Shown piece after piece: positions 25,853 to 36,119 of a stretch of DNA of 64,000 nucleotides. Source of the stretch: Branchiostoma floridae (lineage: Eukaryota > Chordata > Leptocardii > Amphioxiformes > Branchiostomatidae); contig NC_049990.1 of NCBI RefSeq assembly GCF_000003815.2, positions 10,077,462-10,141,461 of the forward strand, written 5' to 3'. The first letter of the stretch is position 1. Every line of letters starts with the position of its first letter. The position numbers and the translations under genes are program-made. The notes beneath the pieces are model-generated. The model did no database searches. It saw only the letters and a program-made list of their open reading frames with translations, and was not told where the DNA came from.

Positions 25853-26110
25853 CAAGTGCTTTTAAAAAAGCTGGCATTTTGCCAATGTTTGCGTGTGTGA
25901 ACGTTTTTGCATTTTGCCGCCTTAGCGGCAAAATGCTCTGAGGCCAGAGTAGTCGCCGTTGTGATGTTGAGATGAACGGACCTGTTCTATTCATGCCGAA
26001 CATTTGTATACCTTCTAAAACAGACATTTCTTCAACATGGTCGCATTGGCGCAGTGGTAAAATTTACGCATTGTAAACTAATGCACCCGGTTCGAATCCG
26101 GGGAGGTATT
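25853..26110 (+). mobile_element. Rearranged composite repeat (copy 3)
   Basis: The end module (ACAAGTGCTTTTAAAAAAGC to GAACGTTTTT) is joined directly to a hairpin (25909-25936). The conserved AACGGACCTGTTC segment and a tRNA-like module on the plus strand (26040-26109, with A and B boxes) follow. In copies 1 and 2 these two end modules lie at opposite ends, so this copy has an internal rearrangement or a head-to-head junction. A T-rich tract leads into the Harbinger-type element at 26170. Confidence 0.72.
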
Positions 26111-26169
26111 TTTTTCAACTTTTTTTTTCTTTTTTACATCCATTAAAATACTAATTTTTACATCCATTA

Positions 26170-27120
26170 GGCCATACCAATTTAATTTGTTGGTTCTCGG
26201 AATCGCCGCTTCTATTTTTCCCAATTTCGAAAAAAAAAAAATCAAAAAAAAATCCCTGTAACGTTACGGTAACGTTAACGCAAGTTGCTGGACTTGAAAC
26301 AAACTTTGGTTCAGTTGAAAATAAAAGAACTTCTGAAACTAGTACTGGACTTGCAAAATAACTATCACCTGCTTATGTTCTCCTTTATGTTGAAAATCAT
26401 CGAAAACCACCCATAGATCGTTAAATTTGTGCTTGAAAAAGACGAAAATGTTGCAGTGGGACAAACAAAATGGCAGCTGCCATATTTGGAAATGGCTTGG
26501 CCAATGCTGCCATATTTGGAAATGGCTTGGCCAATGCTGCCATATTTGGAAATGGCTTCATTAATATGGAATGAGTACACTAACGCCCTCAAGCGATTTT
26601 TATTCAAACTGCAGCTTTCACAAAGAGAATACAATGATGTTTCAGGCACTATCTATTCTTTGGGGTGAAATTAAGTCAATTTATTGTTCTTGTTGCTACA
26701 TTAGACATTATACTATGCTGAAAAAGTTTTTCAACCTTCTTAAAGGTTTTTAAAAGTTGTGTGTGTTGAAATACTCTATGTTTTTGTCTTTATTACTAAG
26801 CATTATTACAGCAATGTTACTGTGAATACTTAAGCAAAACTGATTGCACATAATTTTCCATTTGTATTGCTAAAATTCCACGTAAAGTGTATGACAAAAT
26901 GCAAATTTTGCATGTAAGTGTAACTGGATCTACCACACATACATGTATACACCAGATTACTATTATTATCATTATATACCATTGGTTCAAGTCTGGAATT
27001 ACGAACCTGAAACTTTGGACCTGACTGAACCCAGAGTTGTTGCAAGTTTTTTTTTTCGCCCTGTCGCTTCAACTTTTTTCTGAAAAAATCCGAGAACCAA
27101 CAAATTAAATTGGTATGGCC
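26170..27120. mobile_element. PIF/Harbinger-type MITE (subfamily with CATACC ends)
   Basis: 951 bp with 32-bp perfect terminal inverted repeats starting GGCCATACCAATTTAATTTG, and TTA at both flanks (26167-26169, 27121-27123). It contains a 30-bp minisatellite. Both ends share the variants (T for C, G for C) that distinguish it from the element at 25339. Confidence 0.82.
26473..26562. repeat. 30-bp tandem repeat, about three copies
   Basis: Unit contains GCTGCCATATTTGGAAATGG followed by CTTGGCCAAT. The unit is a multiple of three, which explains short open frames on both strands here. It lies inside the Harbinger-type element. Confidence 0.85.
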
Positions 27121-27410
27121 TTATTATACTAATGAACAATACTTTTGTACAGAACATTAAAACTCACCTTTGCACCTCTTCTACTGCATTTTTCCGCAGT
27201 TGGGATGTTTGAATGAACGAACCGTGAGACGTGCGATGCTCTGCGTATATGTTTCTTTCTAACTTTCCATAAAATGCCCATACAACATCTATATCACAGA
27301 ATTACACAAGAACAAACTGATTTTCTCGAAAATAACTGCATACTGGATAACAAAAAGTTTCAGGAAACATATTCATTTTCATATTCCAGGACATAACTCA
27401 TTTGCATATT

Positions 27411-28195
27411 TGTGAATCTCTCCATGCGCCCATATCAGGTTTTTTATTCTGTTCTATTTATATGACATTCTAATAACTAGAAAAAAAACATTCACACACG
27501 CAAACCTTGGCAAAATGCCAGCTTTTTTAAAAGCACTTGTTTTCTAGTTATTAGAATGTCATATAAATAGAACAGAGTAACTAAACCTGATATTGGCGCA
27601 TGGAGAGATTCACATATGTGCCTGAATCTAGATCTAGACGCCACCTGTTAAAATTTGCGTGAACTGCAGCAAATTTCACTACACTGCCTGTTTTTGAGTG
27701 AGCTCTGTTGCGGGGCATTTTTAAGTTGTTTTTTTTTTAATTTTTATTTCTATTCGGCAAAAAAACGAAGCGGCGAATCCGTTAACCAAAGAAATAAATT
27801 GGTGTGGCCAAATGGATGTAAAAATTAGTATTTTAATGGTGTAAAAAAGAATGCGTAAACTTTAACCACTGCGCCAGTGCGAACTTGTTGAAAAAATGCC
27901 TGTTTTAACAGGTATAGAAATGTTTGGCATGAATTGAACAGGTCCGTTCATCTCAACATCACAACGGCCACTATTCTGGCCTCAGAGCATTTTGCCGCTA
28001 AGGCGGCAAAATGATGCAAAAAATCTACCTCCCCGGATTCGAACCGGGTGCATTGGTTTAGAATGCGTAAACTTTAACCACTGCGCCAGTGCGAACTTGT
28101 TGAAAAAATGCCCGTTTTAACAGGTATAGAAATGTTTGGCATGAATTGAACAGGTCCGTTCATCTCAACATCACTCCATCACAACGGCGACTAGT
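27411..28195. mobile_element. Palindromic and tandemly duplicated composite repeat (copies 4 and 5)
   Basis: The unique module appears twice as inverted arms (27411-27480 and 27544-27613) around a single end module, giving a long near-palindrome of about 70-bp arms. The right arm continues into the Harbinger-like end and a partial tRNA-like module lacking its B box (27849-27884). Then comes a hairpin (27987-28013, with a two-base insertion), and a second tRNA-like module on the minus strand (28024-28094) with both boxes. The segment GAATGCGTAAACTTTAACC to AACAGGTCCGTTCATC is therefore duplicated in tandem. Confidence 0.75.
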
Positions 28196-28596
28196 ACTAC
28201 TATGGATAGAAATGCAAACAAGAAAGAATAAAATTCGTTCGGTGATTTTTATCATTAAAGATCGACAAATCCTTTCAAGTTGACTTTTATCCCCCGAAAA
28301 ATTAATTTTTCCTCATGTTCCAGGCATCATTTTAAAGCTTGAAATGTGCTCTTTCAACATTCATTCTACTGCGGTCTAAGACGGCGAAGCGCAAGCGCAG
28401 TAAAGTGGGGGTTCCCGAAAGTGTGGAAGCAGGATCCGATGACCCGACCTCCCCGCTTACACCGGCGAATTTCTGGCATTTTAAAAATTTACAAGCAAAA
28501 TAAACACATCACAAGAAAAAGAAACTTATATCCTTTATTTTGATGGGTAACTTTACCTCTAGAACCGGATAGTTTTTGTACCGCGGGTGTGGGAAG

Positions 28597-28684
28597 ATGG
28601 TAGGAAATTTACGGATCGCCGTACTGCAGAGGGTTTTCGCGGATCAAATTATGAATATTCGCAAGGGCCTCTGGGACGCTATAT
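28597..28684 (+). other. Possible first coding exon of unknown gene
   Basis: ATG at 28597 opens 29 codons (MVGNLRIAVLQRVF...GLWDAI) ending at a strong donor ATAT|GTAAGT (28685). I see no matching downstream exon before the DIPK2-like gene and no family resemblance. A stretch at about 28370-28498 ending in a stop also looks weakly coding (KRKRSKVGVPESVEAGSDD). Could be a lineage-specific gene or chance. Confidence 0.22.
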
Positions 28685-29164
28685 GTAAGTGTTATGTATA
28701 TATATTCGATTTATTTGGAAAACATTTCATCTTTATGAATTGCTAATGCATGGTTAAATGTTAAAGCAATTATTTGATGATATGCTGCACCAATCTAAGG
28801 AATATCATACTTCATTTATTAAATTCAATGAAATATCAGGGGCAATTACGGACCACAAACAATGACTCATGACAGAGCTTTTAAGAAGTATACAAATTCT
28901 TAGCAGATACTGTAAATCACTTTATCTTCACGGTACCAAATTTTCACGGTCTGAGAAAATTGAACTTGTTCTCGGAACTATATGTTCACTGTCGAGGCAA
29001 GTGCACATGAAAAATGTCTGTGAATTATTTTTTATCGGTAATGATAAGTTCACGTTACAGTCGTCACCGTGAAAACAGTGAACATAACATTACAGTGAAA
29101 AAAATCAGGAATTACAGTATTGAACAGGTCCGTTCATCACAACGGCCACTATTCTGGCCTCAGA

Positions 29165-29192
29165 GCATTTTGCCGCTAAGGCGGCAAAATGC
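29165..29192. repeat. Solo hairpin of composite repeat with short flank
   Basis: GCATTTTGCCGC arms, identical to copy 1, with only about 40 bases of the conserved AACAGGTCCGTTCATC segment to the left (from about 29122). The tRNA-like and unique modules are absent. Shows that the hairpin end can occur by itself. Confidence 0.75.
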
Positions 29193-29738
29193 AAAAATTT
29201 GAATGATCATTGTCGATGCTGGTATGTGACCTTGTTACTGCAGTAGAACTTCTGGTTTTGTACCCTTTGACCTGTGTTATGTTATTTTTGACCTGTGTTA
29301 TGTTATTGATATGTTATCCTTTGTCCTGTACTTTTCTTGTTGTTTTGGTGGCAGATTGTTTCTGATGTCAGTGAGAGGTGACATAGGTTTAGGCCCACTA
29401 GCAGCTTTTTCTGGGACTACAGAGGCCTTTTTTATAAAACATTTTGGAGGATAACTAAACAAAGGAACGACAAAGGGATTATCTAATTGCCGCACTGCGG
29501 TCCCTCCTATTGTGTGCAATTGCATTGGGATTTGGGAGTCACACTCCCACCAACAGGGTTTTCACCTTTCCGGTCACTAAACAATATTGCACCACACTGA
29601 CGGTAAACTTGTCGGACAACTCTGTCTGAAACAGCCATTTTCGGGCGGAGTGTTTTTGCAATATGGGATAATCATTATATGGTTACTGAGTGCAGTACAA
29701 CTTGTATTTGACTTTAATTTTTACGTTTGTTGGGGTAT

Positions 29739-31052
29739 ATGCCTCTCGTCATGAAAACCTCCTTGCGCTTGCATCGCATTCTTCGGCACCACAGGTCATC
29801 GGGGGTCAACGTTTTCTTGTTACTAGTTTTGCTGATAGTTGTTTTTATCTACACTCTTCATATCAAACGTAGGGAACCTGTCAGCACAGCACTAAATGAC
29901 TTCCGCTTTCTCTGGGCCGAGACAGGAACATGCCCTGCGTGTTTTGGACACACCTGTGGACTTATACAGCAGGGGAACTTCCGAAGGGTGAACCCTAACA
30001 GAGAGCAGAAGAGATGTGTGGTGTCCGTTGGTAGTATAGATGGAGATATGGTGATTGCTAAAGCTCTGAGTGAGGAGGATGTATGGCGTAGATATGACAG
30101 TTTCATTTGTCGGACATCCCCACGCCCCGAGGCCTGCAATGCCTCGTCTTTCATACTGGAGTCCATGTATGTGACGGACGCTGCTTTGAAATTGTCCTGG
30201 CTTTGGGAGGCTAGGAAGATTACCCATACGGAAAGGGCGGTTTCACCACTTTGTGTGTCAGCAAGGTTTCTGCAAGAAGTCAAACAGTTGTATGTTGAAA
30301 ACGAAGGTACAGAACTGGAAAGAGTCGAACGCGCGTTTATGGCAACATCACTCCTCCTGGACCAAGAGGCGGTGATACTGCGATACTTCACCACAAAATC
30401 TGCAATCGTTTGGCCCTTTCCGAAGTACTACGGGGCTTGTGGGAGAGTGGTTGTGCTGCAACACGCTGGAAGGACACTCGATGCTTTTCTGGACTCCCCT
30501 TGGGAACACCGAGCAAACATTGCAGTACAGTTGTTACAAATAGTAGACACCCTTCGCGAAAAGGACCCCGACTGGATTTTGTTCTTTCTAGACGTATCTA
30601 TGGAAGATTTCGCAGTCGACAGAAGCGGCAGGGTGCGACTGATCGACTTTGAAGACGTCATGGTGATTGATAGACAAACGGTTGCCGATGAAGGGATAGA
30701 GGAGGGGTGCAACGAGCAGTGTTATATGAACTTCCAACAGGAACTAATGAGCGACTACTATCATTGTAAAGATATACTTAGGTACACCCAAATGATGTAT
30801 GCCAACATTTGTGTTCGGATTTTATCCAACCGTCGAGAAAACGAAGAGAAAGCCGAGTCGGAAGAAAGAAGTGAAGAGAAAGGGGGACAAAGTGGGGAAG
30901 AAAAGCCTAATAAGCCCCAAAAAGGCCTTCTGTATGATCCTCCAGATGACATGAGAGAGTCGCTAGAGAGCGCACTTGGACATTGTGTCCATGAGACACA
31001 GCCAGGGGGTCGACTGAAAGCAGTATTGACGCTAAAGGAAATCTTGAAGTGA
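29739..31052 (+). CDS. DIPK2/DIA1 (FAM69-related) secretory-pathway pseudokinase-like protein
   Basis: Intronless frame of 437 aa from ATG 29739; an alternative ATG is at 29751. A single hydrophobic segment (residues about 25-41) after a basic N-terminus predicts a signal anchor, so the protein is Golgi/ER-luminal or secreted, as known for DIPK2A (deleted in autism 1, C3orf58) and DIPK2B. Family marks: CPACFG (65-70), WPFPKYYGACGR (about 225-236), LLQIVDTLR, then FLDVSMEDFAVD (about 284-295) and LIDFEDVMVID (about 300-310) at the catalytic-loop and DFG positions, and GLLYDPPDDM near the end. DIPK2 proteins lack several standard kinase residues, so activity is uncertain. An odd Lys/Glu-rich insert (about 366-398) precedes the conserved C-terminus; I recall none in the human protein. 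Absence of introns could mean retrocopy origin, but the frame is complete. Confidence 0.9.
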   Translation: MPLVMKTSLRLHRILRHHRSSGVNVFLLLVLLIVVFIYTLHIKRREPVSTALNDFRFLWAETGTCPACFGHTCGLIQQGNFRRVNPNREQKRCVVSVGSIDGDMVIAKALSEEDVWRRYDSFICRTSPRPEACNASSFILESMYVTDAALKLSWLWEARKITHTERAVSPLCVSARFLQEVKQLYVENEGTELERVERAFMATSLLLDQEAVILRYFTTKSAIVWPFPKYYGACGRVVVLQHAGRTLDAFLDSPWEHRANIAVQLLQIVDTLREKDPDWILFFLDVSMEDFAVDRSGRVRLIDFEDVMVIDRQTVADEGIEEGCNEQCYMNFQQELMSDYYHCKDILRYTQMMYANICVRILSNRRENEEKAESEERSEEKGGQSGEEKPNKPQKGLLYDPPDDMRESLESALGHCVHETQPGGRLKAVLTLKEILK

Positions 31053-31923
31053 ATTTATGGTCTCATCGATGTATCACTCCGAGTGGGTACCCTAAAAGAG
31101 ATCCGAGCCAAAAAATGAACGGCTGCACGGACGCATGTTTTTAGCTGCGAGAAATTCCCTTTTAGCCAGCGGAACTGATCTCAAAAGTTAGATTGGTAAA
31201 GGCTTGTTTGTAACTGTAGAAATTAGCATGTAAAGGTTTGCAGCCGCGCGCTAGGTCGGAGGTACACAGTCGTGGGTTCTGATTGGTGCGGTTGTACAGT
31301 AGCAGCGAAAAAGTGCCTTTTGTGGGGATTGACTAATCGTAGTTTGTAATTGCTATAAAAAAAGTTCCTATGTATAGTTTACGTTGGCAATTTTTTCCCA
31401 CCATATAGGGTAAATGTGCTCGACATAGAATGAAAAATCTGCTGAAATTTCACGTAGCTTCATTATAAACGCGCCCATTTACACCACGAATTATAACATA
31501 GAAGTCTATGGGAAGAAGAAACTCATCAATGAGACCTTATGATGCATCTATCACCACCCGAGGGAAAGGAAAATAACTTGCTGAAACAATAGTGTTATAC
31601 ATGTATTTTGAACGATTGTTTTAGAAATCTTCACTCCAGAAATGTATTGTTTTATTCGGATTCCTTTGCGTCGTACGTTAAAATTTATACTGGCATGTAA
31701 GATAATAAAGCTCATACATGAAAAATGGAGGCAAAGGTTTTTTTTGTGTGTGTCTGTCTGTCTGTATGTGTGCCCGGATATTTGTGGTCAGCATAACTTT
31801 AGAACTTCTGGATGGATTGTAATGATACTTGGTATGTGGGTAGGTGTTTGGAAAGGTCAATGTCGATTCTGGGCCCCCTTGTGTGTGACCTTGGTACTGC
31901 AGCAAAACTTCGAGTTTTTTTAT
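31053..31923. other. 3' region of the DIPK2-like gene and leader of the 97-bp satellite
   Basis: No gene. AATAAA at 31704-31709 could end the DIPK2-like transcript. From about 31735 a (TGTC)n-like run (GTGTCTGTCTGTCTGTATG) leads into GGATGGATTGTAATGATACT and a phrase about CCTTGGTACTGCAG that has a weak echo at 29221-29255, suggesting the satellite lies inside an older dispersed repeat. Confidence 0.5.
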
Positions 31924-33460
31924 CTTTGGACCCCGAAAACTTTCCGCAGGTCCGCGCCTTTGCAAAAATGCCATTCTGGGCCCAAAACGGGCCATCTCGG
32001 CCGGTCTGGGGAAATTTCATTTTTGGACCCCGAAAACTTTCCGCAGGTCCGCGCCTTTGCAAAAATGCCATTCTGGGCCCAAAACGGGCCATCTCGGCCG
32101 GTCTGGGGAAATTTCATTTTTGGACCCCGAAAACTTTCCGCAGGTCCGCGCCTTTGCAAAAATGCCATTCTGGGCCCAAAACGGGCCGTCTCGGCCGGTC
32201 TGGGGAAATTTCATTTTTGGACCCCGAAAACTTTCCGCAGGTCCGCGCCTTTGCAAAAATGCCATTTTGGGCCCAAAACGGGCCATCTCGGCCGGTCTGG
32301 GGAAATTTCATTTTTGGACCCCGAAAACTTTCCGCAGGTCCGCGCCTTTGCAAAAATGCCATTTTGGGCCCAAAACGGGCCATCTCGGCCGGTCTGGGGA
32401 AATTTCATTTTTGGACCCCGAAAACTTTCCGCAGGTCCGCGCCTTTGCAAAAATGCCATTTTGGGCCCAAAACGGGCCATCTCGGCCGGTCTGGGGAAAT
32501 TTCATTTTTGGACCCCGAAAACTTTCCGCAGGTCCGCGCCTTTGCAAAAATGCCATTTTGGGCCCAAAACGGGCCATCTCGGCCGGTCTGGGGAAATTTC
32601 ATTTTTGGACCCCGAAAACTTTCCGCAGGTCCGCGCCTTTGCAAAAATGCCATTTTGGGCCCAAAACGGGCCATCTCGGCCGGTCTGGGGAAATTTCATT
32701 TTTGGACCCCGAAAACTTTCCGCAGGTCCGCCGCCTTTGCAAAAATGCCATTTTGGGCCCAAAACGGGCCATCTCGGCCGGTCTGGGGAAATTTCATTTT
32801 TGGACCCCGAAAACTTTCCGCAGGTCCGCGCCTTTGCAAAAATGCCATTTTGGGCCCAAAACGGGCCATCTCGGCCGGTCTGGGGAAATTTCATTTTTGG
32901 ACCCCGAAAACTTTCCGCAGGTCCGCGCCTTTGCAAAAATGCCATTTTGGGCCCAAAACGGGCCATCTCGGCCGGTCTGGGGAAATTTCATTTTTGGACC
33001 CCGAAAACTTTCCGCAGGTCCGCGCCTTTGCAAAAATGCCATTTTGGGCCCAAAACGGGCCATCTCGGCCGGTCTGGGGAAATTTCATTTTTGGACCCCG
33101 AAAACTTTCCGCAGGTCCGCGCCTTTGCAAAAATGCCATTTTGGGCCCAAAACGGGCCATCTCGGCCGGTCTGGGGAAATTTCATTTTTGGACCCCGAAA
33201 ACTTTCCGCAGGTCCGCGCCTTTGCAAAAATGCCATTTTGGGCCCAAAACGGGCCATCTCGGCCGGTCTGGGGAAATTTCATTTTTGGACCCCGAAAACT
33301 TTCCGCAGGTCCGCGCCTTTGCAAAAATGCCATTTTGGGCCCAAAACGGGCCATCTCGGCCGGTCTGGGGAAATTTCATTTTTGGACCCCGAAAACTTTC
33401 CGCAGGTCCGCGCCTTTGCAAAAATGCCATTTTGGGCCCAAAACGGGCCATTTTTTACAG
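31924..33460. repeat. 97-bp satellite array, about 16 copies
   Basis: Nearly identical 97-bp units containing GACCCCGAAAACTTTCCGCA and AAAACGGGCCATCTCGGCCG. Differences are few: the first three units read ATTCTGGGCCC, later ones ATTTTGGGCCC. Unit 3 has CGTCTCGG, and one unit near 32731 has an extra CCG-side base (98 bp). Because 97 = 1 mod 3, each unit is read in a new frame, and the array happens to lack stops in all plus frames and several minus frames. The large open frames here are artefacts of the repeat. Confidence 0.95.
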
Positions 33461-33935
33461 GCCGCTACACGGTAAAAATCAGTTTTCCTGGGATAATGAC
33501 TAATATGGCAATGAAGGTCAAGACTTCTTCTGCATACTGAGTAAAAAGGAAAAAAGTTATCCGATACGTTTTCCGCGAGCTCCGATGGCGCTAAAACACC
33601 CAAAACGCACATAGAACGCACGATCTGGGTAATCAGGCGACGAAACGCTTTACCGCTATCGCGCGCACTAATACCAGGAAGTGTTCGCCGCACGATCAAA
33701 TCTCCGACACCATAAAACGCTACGAACAACAAGCATTTAGAGGAGTATAAAAGATTATAGGTTGCTAAAGCGATAGCCGAAAAATCTAGAGCGAAAACTA
33801 TGGAGACAACCTCTGATTTGCGTCTTATTCCGAACCGGAACCCTAATATCCATAGCAATGTTTTTTGTTAGACAACGGATATAGGTTAAAAGTGAACTGG
33901 TATTGAATTGAAAACTTATAACTTTACTCCGACAG

Positions 33936-34109
33936 GATGGCAGTCGTTTCATCACACGTGACGTGCTGAAGGCAGGCATGGCGACACTCGGCATCAGCAA
34001 TGATGACGTCACCAACATCGCCATCATCGAGATGGCTGACGCAAACAACGCCGATAGGATTAGCGTCCAGGAGTTCCCTCTGCGTTTTTCACATAAAACA
34101 AAAATATGA
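33936..34109 (+). pseudogene. Decayed duplicate of the last exon of the EF-hand gene
   Basis: Follows the acceptor CTTTACTCCGACAG, identical to that of the intact exon at 48967. It reads DGSRFITRDVLKAGM...ADANNADRISVQEF and stops at TGA 34107-34109. Calcium-binding positions are lost: the third loop ends in Val in place of Glu, and the fourth loop has Ala and Asp where Asp and Gly are needed. No matching upstream exons are present within reach, so this is a non-functional relic of local duplication. Confidence 0.82.
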
Positions 34110-34305
34110 CCGAGAAAGACTACATCACAATCTATTTGGGGACATATCCAAGACCAGTTTAAATGTACAAAGCATTTCACATCGAGGATCTAATTCAAGA
34201 CACGTTCAGCACTTGGCAAAACTATCACGTCACTTGAATGAACTGACTGGCAAAACAATAGATGTATATAACTGGAAGAACCTGTTGACTACTAGTATTC
34301 TCCAA

Positions 34306-34645
34306 GCAGAGGTTCGGCTAAAGCTGTTTTCGACGCTTTTTTTTAGTCTTTCTTTTATCCAAGGTGGAAGACATGAAGAAAGTAGCACAAAATAGAAAGC
34401 CCGGGATTAAATAATGATATTCTATTGCAAGATCATACCAGTGGGCTAATTGCAAAGTAAGACAGTGGTATACAGAACATGAACATGTCCTATTATTTAA
34501 ATCTATGTCTATCTAAACTATCTGAGTGGTTTGACTTCTTTTTCGTATGCAATGGGGAATGAACTGTCCAACATTTCTGTATCTAAGCGGGTTGAGCGCA
34601 TAGTAAAACGTCTAAAAACAAGGGCCGAGACTGGAGAGTATCTGT
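34306..34645. mobile_element. Decayed copy of the CTCCAAGCAGAGGTT element
   Basis: Left end TTCTCCAAGCAGAGGTTCGG is intact; the right end near 34620-34640 is degraded (GAGACTGGAGAGTATCTG). It sits at the same place in the duplicated block as the element at 50205-50368, so the insertion predates the duplication. Confidence 0.65.
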
Positions 34646-35368
34646 TGATCTTGTGTGTTAAATTGCTTTTTATTTGATGATGGGGCCCCCGTAGGGGCTC
34701 ACAAAAATTGCCATAGTGGACGGTATTTCACGTCCCCCAGGCGGGGTATTGGGAAAAGTTTTCAACTAGCAATAATCACGCCTCGGTTGGACCTCATCGG
34801 CTATGATATCGCCTCTGCGCAAAGCTATCGATAAAAGGTCGATTCTCTGCCCGCCACTGGGGACAACGACATTGTGATTGTGGTCAACTTCAGTAACCAA
34901 AACGATTTTACGCTATATTTATATGTTAGGAAGGCTGGGACCTCTAACAATTTATCTATTAATTGAGAACCAACTTATTTATTAATTCATTTAGTCGTAT
35001 ACGCCTCAATGCCTATATCAATTAGATGTTACAATGATCAACTTGAACTCGTGTATATCAACTTCAAGGGTGAACCAAGCCTCATTATCATAAATTATGC
35101 GTTGGATGACAGCCAAGTACAGTAGCAGCGTCGGGTCAGAGGTCAATGCTATTTGACGATAATTTCACCAAGGAGGTTATACATGAGATTTCGCGCACAA
35201 AATATGTACCGAGAATTCGAACTAATGGGAAGGCGTAACTAGTAACTAAGTAATGATAAGTGTTAAGTCGAAGTAAATTTGAGTCTAGGCATAGGTAGGG
35301 TAATATAGGAAGACATTGAAAAATTAGCATAATTTGCATGTGGAGTGCACCTGAATTTTCTTCTCCTG

Positions 35369-36002
35369 AAATTTGGGTGTGCCTAAATACCACAAACGAC
35401 CACAAACGACTCGGAAATACCACAAACGACTCTAGTATGCAGTGTACATGGGTCAAAGACCTTGTGTGGCGCTCTGGAGACATTGTTTACACATTTATGA
35501 ATTTAAAAAACGCAGCAAGTCCTGCGTATTCACCAGTTACTTCGAGTTAGTCCGCCGGTTTCAAGATCGAAGCGATTCTGCGCTGTCAATGAATGCGTGC
35601 TTGCATTGAGGCTGACAAGCACTAAGTATACAAGTTTTATAAGTTGACAATGATAGAATAGTGCCATGCTATAATCTATGAACCAACAGCGTCCATAGTT
35701 TTATCGTCCTGTCGTCTATGGAGCCGTGGAAGGTATCGAGAACTTCCCCATGCAGACTCCTAGCACGGGCGATCCAACATGGCGGCCGAGAATCGCTTCG
35801 ATCTTGAAACCGGCGGACTAACTTGAAATAACTGGTGAATACGCAGGACTTGCTGCGTTTTTTAAATTCATAAATGTGTAAACAATGTCTCCAGAGCGCC
35901 ACACAAGGTATTTGACCCATATACACTGCATTTTAGAGTCGTTTGTGGTCGTTTGTGGTATTTCCGAGTCGTTTGTGGTATTCAGGCAGACCGCTGAAAT
36001 TT
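35369..36002. mobile_element. Fold-back element with about 200-bp inverted arms
   Basis: Arms at about 35369-35576 and 35786-36002 are inverted copies, sharing TACCACAAACGACCACAAAC and AGACATTGTTTACACATTTA (allowing single differences). The centre is about 210 bp without coding potential. It is absent from the partner block at 50990, so it inserted after the duplication. Confidence 0.8.
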
Positions 36003-36119
36003 AACCAAGAAGTTTAACGGTGGCGTACATGTTGTACTGATAATGGGCAATAACTTAACACATTGCACATTTGAAATAAATATATTTGCAGTGTAATACC
36101 AAGGTTAAAATACAGCATG

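Noticed and set aside
26365-26668. Frames with repeated ISKYGSIGQA or LPYLEMAWPM
   Set aside because: Products of a 30-bp tandem repeat inside a MITE.
1025-28094. Functional tRNA genes with AAA anticodon
   Set aside because: A and B boxes are good but acceptor ends do not pair and each lies within a composite repeat copy.
29727-29738. TTG start for the DIPK2-like gene
   Set aside because: Non-ATG initiation is not expected here; ATG codons at 29739 and 29751 are available before the signal anchor.
31924-33460. Regularly spaced repeats as a CRISPR array
   Set aside because: Units are contiguous and identical over their whole length with no variable spacers, in a eukaryotic setting.
31642-33540. 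Open frames of 632, 563 and 472 aa on the plus strand and many 89-aa frames on the minus strand
   Set aside because: They are the same 97-bp satellite read in successive frames; no start context, splice sites or domain.
33936-34109. Second functional EF-hand gene
   Set aside because: Only one exon, key calcium ligands lost, and the upstream exons are missing.
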